Below the pieces are notes generated by a model. That model saw nothing but the letters and a program-made list of their open reading frames with translations. It did not search any database and had not been told where the DNA came from. From positions 1-5,340 of the forward strand of contig JAHBAO020000267.1 in assembly GCA_018500065.2 (NCBI GenBank): DNA of 5,340 nt, written 5' to 3'. The stretch comes from Octadecabacter sp. GTDB lineage: Bacteria > Pseudomonadota > Alphaproteobacteria > Rhodobacterales > Rhodobacteraceae. Position numbers and translations under genes: made by a program. Each line of letters starts with the position of its first letter. Position 1 is the stretch's first letter. Shown here one piece after another: positions 1-5,340 of the stretch.

Positions 1-1
1 G

Positions 2-70
2 CATCAGGCTGTTGCGTCCGCTAAGGCGAACGGCGAATGGGTGGACGCGCGTCCGCCAATGTTCCGCTAA
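2..70 (+). CDS. C-terminal end of an unidentified protein (partial, 5' end outside window)
   Basis: The frame starting at position 2 is open from the window edge to a TAA at 68-70. It encodes 22 residues that end GEWVDARPPMFR. The composition looks protein-like, and the stop falls 45 bases before the convergent stop codon of the LacI-family gene, a spacing typical of the end of a real gene. The pattern of alanines and serine followed by G-x-W-V-D loosely recalls the C-termini of Gfo/Idh/MocA sugar oxidoreductases, which would suit a sugar locus. The piece is far too short for that to be more than a guess, and chance openness over 69 bases is possible. No function is assigned. Confidence 0.4.
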   Translation, partial: HQAVASAKANGEWVDARPPMFR

Positions 71-87
71 CCACCCCGATCTCTGTG

Positions 88-109
88 CGCCGCAGGACCC
101 GCGGCGGGT
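88..109. terminator. GC-rich hairpin between convergent gene ends
   Basis: CGCCGC at 88-93 pairs perfectly with GCGGCG at 101-106 around a 7-base loop. An overlapping alternative pairs ACCCG (97-101) with CGGGT (105-109). The element lies in the 45-base gap between the stop of the partial rightward gene and the stop of the leftward LacI-family gene, where a shared terminator would be expected. No clear run of T follows the stem on either strand, so it is only a candidate for intrinsic termination. Confidence 0.3.
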
Positions 110-115
110 GCTCAA

Positions 116-1135
116 TCAATGAGCGTTCGTCGTGGTCGGCAGCTGGCGTAGCGTTCCGCGTTCGACCATCTTACAGGGAAACAGACGGACTTCGGGTCCG
201 CGCTCGGGGTCGTTTAACATCTCGACGATAAGTTCAACGGAGGCGTCAATGATCTGCGCAATCGGCTGGCCAATTGTGCTGAGGTTGAAGTTTTGCCAAC
301 GCGCCATTTCCATGTCGTTGAAACCGATGATGCCAATGTCGTCGGGGACACGAAGCCCAGCGTCAGCAAGGGCGGATAGCGCGCCGATGGACAGCACGTC
401 ATCCCCGCAAAAATACGCTTCTGCCAGATTGCCACGCGCAATGAGGCGTTGCATTTCTGCACGTCCTGCATCGAAGGAATAATCGGCCGCGAAGCTATGG
501 CTGTATATGACGTCGGGATGTTTCGCGAGTTCTTGTGAAAAGCCACGAAAGCGGTCTTGCGTAGACGTCGCGGTTTCTGGGCCGCCAAGAAGGCCGACGG
601 ATGCATAACCGCGTCGCACAAGTTCACGCCCTGCCATGCGCCCGCATTCTGAGTTGTCGACGCCCACGACATGCACCTCGGGTTCGGTTGAAAAACGCCC
701 GAAACTGTTGACGACCGGAACGCCTGCGTCTCGGAACGCTTTTGAAAATTCGGGCGAAAGCGTTGAGGAGGCGACGATGACGCCGTCAACGGAATATTGC
801 TGCAAGCGGCGCACAGCGGTAAGGGCGTCGGGTTCGCCGCTGAGGTTCATCAAAAGCGGGCGCAGGCCACGGTCTTGCAGTTTGCGGGTGAATAGGTCGA
901 AGACTTCCAAAAAGATCGGGTTGTGAAAGTTATTGGACACAAGGCCGATAAGCTTGGTGCGTCCGGTGGTCAGCGACGACGCCAAGGCATTTGGGGCATA
1001 GCCCAGCTCGGACGCTGCGGTTTCAACCTTGATGCGCATTTTGTCCGAGACAGACGCACCATCAGTAAACGTGCGTGAAACAGCAGAGGTGGACACGCCA
1101 GCACGGTTGGCAACATCTTTGAGGGTAACGGGCAT
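116..1135 (-). CDS. LacI-family transcriptional regulator
   Basis: This 339-residue protein has the usual length and architecture of LacI/GalR repressors. Residues 3-50 form the DNA-binding helix-turn-helix (TLKDVANRAGVSTSAVSR), followed by the hinge helix (PNALASSL, about 48-55). The periplasmic-binding-protein-like sensor domain then runs from about residue 60 (KLIGLVSNNFHNPIF) to the end. Family hallmarks include VGVDNSECGRMAG (157-169), the CGDDVLSIGALSAL segment (243-256) and IIGFNDMEMA (269-278). I place the start at 1135, giving MPVTLKDVA as in most family members. The frame stays open to an ATG at 1249, but the extra 38 residues are atypical, would cover the candidate operator at 1222-1237, and run antisense to the xylulokinase remnant. 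The ribosome-binding site is weak (GGAA about 11 bases upstream). The gene diverges from the phosphomannomutase gene. The effector cannot be read from sequence; the xylulokinase remnant next door suggests a pentose such as xylose. Autoregulation through the upstream palindrome is likely but inferred. Confidence 0.95.
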   Translation of the reverse strand: MPVTLKDVANRAGVSTSAVSRTFTDGASVSDKMRIKVETAASELGYAPNALASSLTTGRTKLIGLVSNNFHNPIFLEVFDLFTRKLQDRGLRPLLMNLSGEPDALTAVRRLQQYSVDGVIVASSTLSPEFSKAFRDAGVPVVNSFGRFSTEPEVHVVGVDNSECGRMAGRELVRRGYASVGLLGGPETATSTQDRFRGFSQELAKHPDVIYSHSFAADYSFDAGRAEMQRLIARGNLAEAYFCGDDVLSIGALSALADAGLRVPDDIGIIGFNDMEMARWQNFNLSTIGQPIAQIIDASVELIVEMLNDPERGPEVRLFPCKMVERGTLRQLPTTTNAH

Positions 1136-1221
1136 CGGCGTGTTGGTTCCATATGAGCGATTGGCGGCGCCTGTAGGCTCGCCCTTCATTGTCGATGGAG
1201 CATGGAGAATGGAAAAAGGTT

Positions 1222-1237
1222 TTGCAACCGGATGCAA
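1222..1237. promoter_or_regulatory. Candidate LacI-family operator (16-bp near-palindrome, CCGG centre)
   Basis: TTGCAACCGGATGCAA is symmetric at 7 of 8 base pairs about a central CG. The only mismatch is position 1227 against 1232. LacI-family operators are typically even palindromes of this size with a central CG, so size, symmetry and centre all fit. It lies 86 bases upstream of the chosen start of the divergent LacI-family gene, a normal place for an autoregulatory operator. No convincing -35/-10 pair could be placed beside it. It may also lie within or at the edge of former xylulokinase coding sequence, so chance is not excluded. Confidence 0.5.
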
Positions 1238-1258
1238 CAAGAGGAGCATCTGGCCTTT

Positions 1259-1481
1259 GGCACAGGTTTGGGTTCAGGTAGGGCGGCGAGGGAACGACTT
1301 GCCATGTGCCATGTGGAGCGTTCACATATACCAACGTTGGTTGAGGGGGCGGCTGTGTCGGGCCGTCTGAGGGCTGATTTGGTGGCCGAGCTTGGTGTGC
1401 CGCACGTGGTGGTCGCGGGTGGTGCCGGATACGTGGCCCCAGATGGGCGTGATTTTGGCCACGACAGATGCGTTGAATTGG
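1259..1481 (+). pseudogene. xylB: Xylulokinase (FGGY-family) gene remnant, frameshifted and internally deleted
   Basis: Three consecutive pieces read as the middle of a D-xylulokinase, which phosphorylates D-xylulose with ATP. First, after GGC ACA (1259-1264), the frame from 1266 gives VWVQVGRRGND, recalling the family segment G-T-x-W-L-D-V-G-R-R-D-W. Second, from 1301, AMCH (1301-1312) leads into ERSHIPTLVEGAAVSG and then VVVAGGAG, matching the P-x-L-V-E-G and V-V-A-G-G-G-D-N region. Third, from 1428, another frame gives DTWPQMGVILATTDALNW, matching the family block x-x-W-H-Q-M-G-V-I-L-A-A-T-D-A-L-N-W. About 50 residues that normally lie between GGxGDN and the W-x-Q-M-G-V block, including the SLGTSG segment, are missing at about 1427. 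The pieces lie in the order of the intact enzyme. The frame changes near 1265, 1300 and 1427, a stop codon follows at 1494-1496, and both ends of the gene are absent. It cannot make an active kinase. The 5' boundary is uncertain; traces may extend to about 1245. Family comparison is from memory. Confidence 0.85.
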
Positions 1482-1490
1482 GCATGCACG

Positions 1491-1508
1491 GTATAAGCAT
1501 GCCTATAC
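1491..1508. repeat. 18-bp inverted repeat upstream of the phosphomannomutase gene
   Basis: GTATAAGCATGCCTATAC is symmetric at 8 of 9 base pairs about its centre (1499/1500). It sits 23 bases before the start codon at 1532, just after the recognisable xylulokinase remnant ends. It could be an operator or lie over a promoter: TATAAG at 1492-1497 resembles a -10 box, but no -35 box sits at proper spacing. It differs from the CCGG-centred palindrome at 1222-1237, so if it binds a protein, that is probably a different one. Function is unproven. Confidence 0.35.
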
Positions 1509-1531
1509 AGGTTTGAAGGATATTTGAGCGA

Positions 1532-2911
1532 ATGGCCCCGAAGTTTGGAACCAGCGGATTGCGCGGACGTGTGGTTGAACTGACACCTGCGTTGGTTATG
1601 CAGTATACACATGCGTTTCTTGAGGCCTGTGATACTGGCGGCGCTGTGCGTGTTGGGTGGGATTTGCGCCCGTCTTCGCCTGATATCGCCAAAGCGGTGA
1701 TTGACGCAATTGTTGCGGCTGGTGGTACAGCGATTGTGGACGGAGCTTTGCCGACACCCGCGCTGGCGCTTGCCTCGCTAAGTGAAGGCCAAAGCGCGAT
1801 CATGGTAACGGGCAGCCATATTCCGGCGGACCGCAATGGGTTGAAGTTTTACACGCCGCGCGGCGAGATTTCCAAGGGCGACGAAGCCGCGATCCTTGCG
1901 GTGTTGGGGGTGACGCGGGAAGGAACCGGCAGGCAGATTGATGCGCAAGGGGATGCAGTTGCGGCCTATGTCGCGCGATATGTGGAGGGTTTCGGCACGG
2001 ATGCTTTGCGCGGATTGCGGATTGGGGTGTACCAGCACAGTTCGGTCGCGCGCGATATTATGGTGGACGTCGTGCAGGCGCTGGGCGCGGACGCGGTGCC
2101 ACTGGCGTGGTCTGATACGTTCATTCCCGTGGATACAGAAGCGGTTGACCCTGCAACGCGCAAGCAGTTGGCGGGGTGGTGTGTTCAGCACAAGCTGGAC
2201 GCGCTGATTTCGACGGACGGCGATGCAGACAGGCCGATGGTGGCGGACGCTGGGGGAAAGATTGTAGCAGGTGATGTGCTTGGCCCGCTGACCGCGCAGC
2301 TTTTGCGGGCGGATCGGATTTGCACGCCTGTTTCATCCAACACGATGGTCGACGCGATGCCGGAGTTCGCGCAGGTCGTGCGCACGCGCATTGGATCGCC
2401 CTATGTGATTGCAGCGATGGAAATGGACGGTGCGGCGAAGGGTGTTGGCTATGAAGCTAATGGTGGGTTTTTGTTGGGGTTCATGGCCAATGGCCCTGTT
2501 GGGCCACTTTCCCCACTGATGACGCGGGACTGCTTGCTGCCGATCCTGGCACCGCTTTATTTGACGCGAAAGACAGGCCGCGCATTGGCTGATGTGGTTG
2601 CCGATTTGCCCGCGCGGTTTACGGCAACGGACCGATTAACCGGGATTGTAACTGATGTGTCGGGGCCGTTTCTTGCGCGTTTGGTTGCGGACAAAACGGC
2701 GCGTTCGGAGGTTTTTGACGGCATGAACGCCGAGCAAGACGTCGATCTGACCGACGGGTTGCGCGTGACGTTTGCAGGCGGTGACATTGTACACTTGCGC
2801 CCATCGGGAAACGCGCCCGAATTTCGCTGTTACGCAGAGGCAGGCAGTGCCGCGCGGGCGGGTGAACTGTTGGCGTTGTATCTGGACAAAACCAAAACGC
2901 TTTTGTCGTGA
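1532..2911 (+). CDS. Phosphomannomutase/phosphoglucomutase family protein (alpha-D-phosphohexomutase)
   Basis: This is a complete cytosolic enzyme of 459 residues, normal for the superfamily, which interconverts hexose 1- and 6-phosphates (for mannose, feeding GDP-mannose and surface polysaccharide synthesis). All four domain signatures are visible: the N-terminal KFGTSGLRG (4-12); the phosphoserine loop VTGSHIPADRNGLKF (92-106, catalytic Ser95); the metal loop DGDADR (229-234); the sugar-recognition loop YEANGGF (307-313); and the C-terminal phosphate-binding loop RPSGNAPEFRCY (423-434). Several loops differ from the textbook forms (TGSH for TASH, DGDADR for DGDGDR, EANGG for GEE/QSG), which points to a distinct phosphomannomutase-like subgroup. 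I recall similar loops in rhizobial NoeK-type proteins. Whether mannose or glucose is preferred cannot be settled. The start fits AAGGA at 1516-1520 and GAG at 1526-1528. The gene diverges from the LacI-family regulator and converges on the SulP gene with a 2-base gap. Confidence 0.93.
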   Translation: MAPKFGTSGLRGRVVELTPALVMQYTHAFLEACDTGGAVRVGWDLRPSSPDIAKAVIDAIVAAGGTAIVDGALPTPALALASLSEGQSAIMVTGSHIPADRNGLKFYTPRGEISKGDEAAILAVLGVTREGTGRQIDAQGDAVAAYVARYVEGFGTDALRGLRIGVYQHSSVARDIMVDVVQALGADAVPLAWSDTFIPVDTEAVDPATRKQLAGWCVQHKLDALISTDGDADRPMVADAGGKIVAGDVLGPLTAQLLRADRICTPVSSNTMVDAMPEFAQVVRTRIGSPYVIAAMEMDGAAKGVGYEANGGFLLGFMANGPVGPLSPLMTRDCLLPILAPLYLTRKTGRALADVVADLPARFTATDRLTGIVTDVSGPFLARLVADKTARSEVFDGMNAEQDVDLTDGLRVTFAGGDIVHLRPSGNAPEFRCYAEAGSAARAGELLALYLDKTKTLLS

Positions 2912-2913
2912 CC

Positions 2914-4635
2914 CTAGGCGGCGTTTGATTTCAGCGCTTTGACCGCATCGAACTGCGACAGGAAAACCTGTCCGGTAAGTTCTGATAAGAAATGTTCGCG
3001 CTGAAGGCGGTCCATTACCGGGCCTTTGACTTCGGACAAGTGAAGGAGCACGCCCATTTCGTGCAGGCGTTCATTAATCGCCTCAAGAGATTCCAGCGCG
3101 CTGAGGTCGACTTCGTTGATGGCGGAACATTGCAAGATTACGTGGCGGATGCCTTTGTCGCCTGCAACGCGGTTATGGATTTTGTCCTCAAGGTGGCGGG
3201 CGTTGGCGAAGTACAGGCTTTCGTCTACCCGTAGGGTAACGATGCTTGGATCGGTGAGGACATCGTGGCGCAGGATATTGCGGAAATGTTCAGTGTTCGG
3301 CACTTGGCCAACTTCTGCGATATGGGGTTTGGATGATTTGTAAAGGTGCAGCAGGATCGACAGGCCGACACCTGCGGAAACGCCGACCTCAACCCCCAAT
3401 GCCAGTGTCAGCAGGATCGTCGCGAGCACGGCTATGAAGTCGGCCTTTGAATAGGTCCAGCTGCGTTTCAGGATTGAAAAATCCACAAGGCTGAGGACAG
3501 CGACGATGATGGTCGCGGCCAAGGTGGCCTTGGGTAGGAAGTAAATCAGCGGTGTGAGGGCGAGGGCGGCGATGGCAAGGCCGATCGCAGTGAAGGCACC
3601 AGCGGCAGGGGTTTCAGCGCCAGCATCAAAGTTAACAACAGAACGCGAGAAACCACCTGTTACGGGAAAGCCACCCGTCAGCGACGCACCAATGTTGGCC
3701 GCGCCAAGCCCGATCAGTTCTTGGTCGGGGTCAATGCGCTGGCGCTTTTTGGCGGCCAGCGTTTGCGCCACCGAAATAGATTCAACGAAACCGATGATTG
3801 AGATCAAGAATGCGGGCAAAAGGAGTTGCCCGAGGAGGTCGGGTGAGAAGGAGGGCAGTGTTAAGGGCGGCAGGCTTTGTGGGACTTCGCCAACAATCTT
3901 GACGCCCTTGTCCGCCAGCCCGAATAGCCAAACAGCAAGGGTGGTGAGGACGACAACGGCGACGGGGCCGGTTTTAACCAAGACACCCGTTAGGCCGCTT
4001 GATAGGCCAAGGCCCTGCAGGAGTGGTTTGAGGCCTTTGCGCACCCAGAACAAAAAGCCTGTGGCGATGACGCCGATGATGGCCGTGATCCAGTTGGTCT
4101 CGCTAAGGTGTGTGCCCAAGGATATGACCAGTTCCAGCAGGTTGTGGCCGTGCGCGTCGATCCCAAGGATGTGTTTGAGCTGGCTGGCAGCGATGATGAT
4201 ACCGGACGCTGTGATGAAGCCCGCGATGACGGGGTGAGACAGGAAATTGGCGATGAACCCAAGGCGGAACAGGCCCATTGTCAACAGCATCACGCCTGAC
4301 AAACCTGCCAGTGACAGTGCCGCAACCGCATAGCCCATCGTCCCTTGTTCAACGATGTTGCTGAGTGCTGCGGCTGTCATCAGCGACACAACTGCGACGG
4401 GGCCAACAGCCAACGCGCGGCTGGTTCCGAACACCGCATAAAGCATGATCGGGACGATGGACGCGTACAGACCCGCCTCAGGCGGCAAGCCCGCCAGCAG
4501 CGCATAGGCCAATGACTGCGGGATCAGCATGATCGTCACGATCAGCGCTGCCACAAGGTCATTTGTGAGGGCAGATCGGTTGTAGGCCCGCCCCCATGTC
4601 AGAATGGGCAGGTAACGCGCTATGTTTAAATTCAT
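2914..4635 (-). CDS. SulP-family anion permease with C-terminal STAS domain
   Basis: A 573-residue inner-membrane transporter of the SulP/SLC26 family, full length for bacterial members. Residues 1-430 are strongly hydrophobic with many membrane segments. Near the N-terminus is the family signature (IPQSLAYALLAGLPPEAGLY, 38-57), followed by FGTSRALAVGPVAVVSL (69-85). The conserved core GFVESISVAQTLA (282-294) precedes LTGGFPVTGGFSRSVVN (319-335), typical of sulfate-permease-like members. Residues about 460-565 form a cytoplasmic STAS domain with the characteristic loop INEVDLSALESL (506-517). Family members carry sulfate, bicarbonate or other anions, so the substrate is not fixed by sequence. 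The upstream sulfide:quinone oxidoreductase-like gene on the same strand suggests a sulfur oxyanion (inference). The start at 4635 has a modest GAGAA upstream, and the preceding gene ends 55 bases earlier with a hairpin between them. Its stop lies 2 bases from that of the convergent phosphomannomutase gene. Confidence 0.95.
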   Translation of the reverse strand: MNLNIARYLPILTWGRAYNRSALTNDLVAALIVTIMLIPQSLAYALLAGLPPEAGLYASIVPIMLYAVFGTSRALAVGPVAVVSLMTAAALSNIVEQGTMGYAVAALSLAGLSGVMLLTMGLFRLGFIANFLSHPVIAGFITASGIIIAASQLKHILGIDAHGHNLLELVISLGTHLSETNWITAIIGVIATGFLFWVRKGLKPLLQGLGLSSGLTGVLVKTGPVAVVVLTTLAVWLFGLADKGVKIVGEVPQSLPPLTLPSFSPDLLGQLLLPAFLISIIGFVESISVAQTLAAKKRQRIDPDQELIGLGAANIGASLTGGFPVTGGFSRSVVNFDAGAETPAAGAFTAIGLAIAALALTPLIYFLPKATLAATIIVAVLSLVDFSILKRSWTYSKADFIAVLATILLTLALGVEVGVSAGVGLSILLHLYKSSKPHIAEVGQVPNTEHFRNILRHDVLTDPSIVTLRVDESLYFANARHLEDKIHNRVAGDKGIRHVILQCSAINEVDLSALESLEAINERLHEMGVLLHLSEVKGPVMDRLQREHFLSELTGQVFLSQFDAVKALKSNAA

Positions 4636-4655
4636 CGGGTTCTCAAGGTGTTAGG

Positions 4656-4680
4656 GGCCCTTGCGGTGGCTGCAAGGGCC
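4656..4680 (-). promoter_or_regulatory. Intergenic stem-loop between oxidoreductase and SulP genes
   Basis: GGCCCTTGC (4656-4664) and GCAAGGGCC (4672-4680) form a perfect 9-bp stem around a 7-base loop. In the leftward transcript it begins 10 bases after the oxidoreductase stop and ends 20 bases before the SulP start. No U-run follows the stem (the next bases are CCUAACACC), so it is not a standard intrinsic terminator. It more plausibly acts as a partial terminator, or as an RNA-processing or stabilising hairpin that sets different expression of the two genes. The structure is directly visible; the role is inferred. Confidence 0.6.
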
Positions 4681-4690
4681 AATGGTTTAC

Positions 4691-5340
4691 TTATTTAGCA
4701 ATGATCTTTTCGGGTTTTGCCATCCATTCACGGCCCTTCAGCATGCCCTTCCAATAGATCGGAGGCAGCATCTTTTCTTTCAGGAACCAAGCGGCGCGGG
4801 ACGGCTTTGTGCCATCGACAATGAACTTCGGGAAACTGGGCAGCATGGTGGCGCCATAGCCGAATTCCGCCAGAACGATCTTGCCGCGCTCAACCGTCAA
4901 CGGGCAGGAGCCGTAGCCGTTGTATTGCGCAACGGCGGATCCGCCGCGCATGTCTGCGATGATATTGTCGGCAACAACCGGCGCTTGGATACGCGCGGCG
5001 GCGGCGGTCTTGGCGTTTGGCGCGTTCATCACATCACCTAACGACCAGACGTTGTCATAGGTTTTGTGGCGCAAGGTTGTTTGATCGACGTCGACCCAGC
5101 CTGCGGCATCCGCCAATGGGGAAACGCGGATGAAATCTGGCGCTGTCTGCGGTGGGCAGACATGCATCATGTCAAATTCCATTTCGATCCGCTCGACAGG
5201 GGTGTCGGGCTTTGCCACGTCAAACCATGCTTTCTTAGCAGGGCCATCCACAGCGACGAGGTTGTGGAAAAAGTTGAGGTCCGCGTTATATTTTTTGACG
5301 TAATCCATAAGCGCGGGGACGTAGTCCTTGACGCCAAACA
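4691..5340 (-). CDS. Sulfide:quinone oxidoreductase-like FAD/NAD(P)-binding protein, C-terminal half (5' end outside window)
   Basis: The frame is open from the window edge at 5340 to a TAA at 4691-4693 and gives about 215 C-terminal residues; this family usually has about 400-450. The ATG at 5308 is internal, since the visible sequence upstream (FGVKDYVPAL) is also family-like. SQRs are membrane-associated flavoproteins that oxidise sulfide and pass electrons to quinone. The best fit is the mitochondrial SQOR-like (type II) group: MMHVCPPQTAPDF, SPLADAAGWVDVD, the FAD-contacting SLGDVMNAPNAKTAAA, and YNGYGSCPLTVERGKIVLAEF. The Cys at 4904-4906 in SCPL corresponds to one of the two redox-active cysteines of human SQOR; the other would lie outside the window. 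The C-terminus (WFLKEKMLPPIYWKGML) resembles the membrane-attaching helices of the family. The Cys in HVCPP stands where human SQOR, as I recall it, has Thr. Probably cotranscribed with the SulP gene 55 bases downstream. A related flavoprotein of different specificity cannot be excluded without the N-terminal half. Confidence 0.88.
   Translation of the reverse strand, partial: FGVKDYVPALMDYVKKYNADLNFFHNLVAVDGPAKKAWFDVAKPDTPVERIEMEFDMMHVCPPQTAPDFIRVSPLADAAGWVDVDQTTLRHKTYDNVWSLGDVMNAPNAKTAAAARIQAPVVADNIIADMRGGSAVAQYNGYGSCPLTVERGKIVLAEFGYGATMLPSFPKFIVDGTKPSRAAWFLKEKMLPPIYWKGMLKGREWMAKPEKIIAK

Noticed and set aside
1136..1249. N-terminal extension of the LacI-family protein from an ATG at 1249
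   Set aside because: Family members begin just before the helix-turn-helix, which here is the ATG at 1135. The extension would encode the operator-like palindrome and lie antisense to kinase-derived sequence.
1473..1497. TTGAAT ... TATAAG as a promoter for the phosphomannomutase gene
   Set aside because: The two boxes are only 14 bases or fewer apart, too close for a sigma-70-type promoter, and TTGAAT falls in the kinase remnant's conserved coding sequence.
1202..1516. A 104-residue forward open frame between the regulator and the phosphomannomutase gene
   Set aside because: Only its second half is protein-like, and that half matches xylulokinase until about 1427, after which the true homology moves to another frame. 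It is a product of the pseudogene, not an intact gene.
1186..1836. A 216-residue reverse-strand open frame crossing the intergenic region and the start of the phosphomannomutase gene
   Set aside because: It lies antisense to a clearly coding gene and to the kinase remnant, with low-complexity Ser/Ala/Pro/Thr-rich content typical of a shadow frame.
2893..2905. Small palindrome CAAAACGCTTTTG near the phosphomannomutase stop as a possible terminator
   Set aside because: It is a 5-bp, AT-rich stem with a 3-base loop inside coding sequence and has no following T-run; too weak to call.
3554..4237. A 227-residue forward open frame inside the SulP gene
   Set aside because: It is antisense to conserved SulP transmembrane sequence and has an Arg/Pro/Ser/Thr-rich shadow composition with no recognisable domain.

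Overview
This window looks like chromosomal DNA of an alphaproteobacterium, most likely a marine Rhodobacterales (Roseobacter-type) species. The GC content is moderate to high, leucine is often encoded by TTG, the genes are tightly packed, and the protein types (LacI regulator, FGGY xylulokinase remnant, phosphomannomutase, SulP transporter, type II-like sulfide:quinone oxidoreductase) fit that group. The taxonomic call is an inference from composition and gene content.

Layout: (1) Positions 2-70 (+) are probably the last 22 codons of a gene that begins outside the window. It converges on (2) a LacI-family transcriptional repressor (116-1135, -). (3) The 396-base region between the repressor and the next, divergent gene is not empty. 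It holds a 16-bp near-palindrome with a CCGG centre that looks like a LacI-family operator (1222-1237), a decayed fragment of a xylulokinase gene (about 1259-1481, +), and a second 18-bp inverted repeat (1491-1508) just before the next start codon. (4) A phosphomannomutase/phosphoglucomutase-family enzyme (1532-2911, +) follows. (5) It ends 2 bases short of a convergent SulP-family anion permease with a STAS domain (2914-4635, -). (6) A strong 9-bp stem-loop (4656-4680) separates this permease from (7) the C-terminal half of a sulfide:quinone oxidoreductase-like flavoprotein (4691 to the window edge, -), which lies upstream of the permease on the same strand.

Functionally there are two themes. 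The left half appears to be a former sugar (D-xylose/D-xylulose) locus: the regulator is intact, but the neighbouring xylulokinase survives only as a frameshifted fragment with an internal deletion. The right half is a sulfur pair: the flavoprotein would oxidise sulfide to sulfane sulfur with quinone as acceptor, and the SulP permease could move a sulfur oxyanion such as sulfate, though its substrate is not proven.

I found no RNA genes, CRISPR arrays, insertion sequences or attachment sites. I see no convincing new biological system here. The most informative observations are the xylulokinase remnant, the candidate operator beside it, and the hairpin inside the flavoprotein-permease operon.
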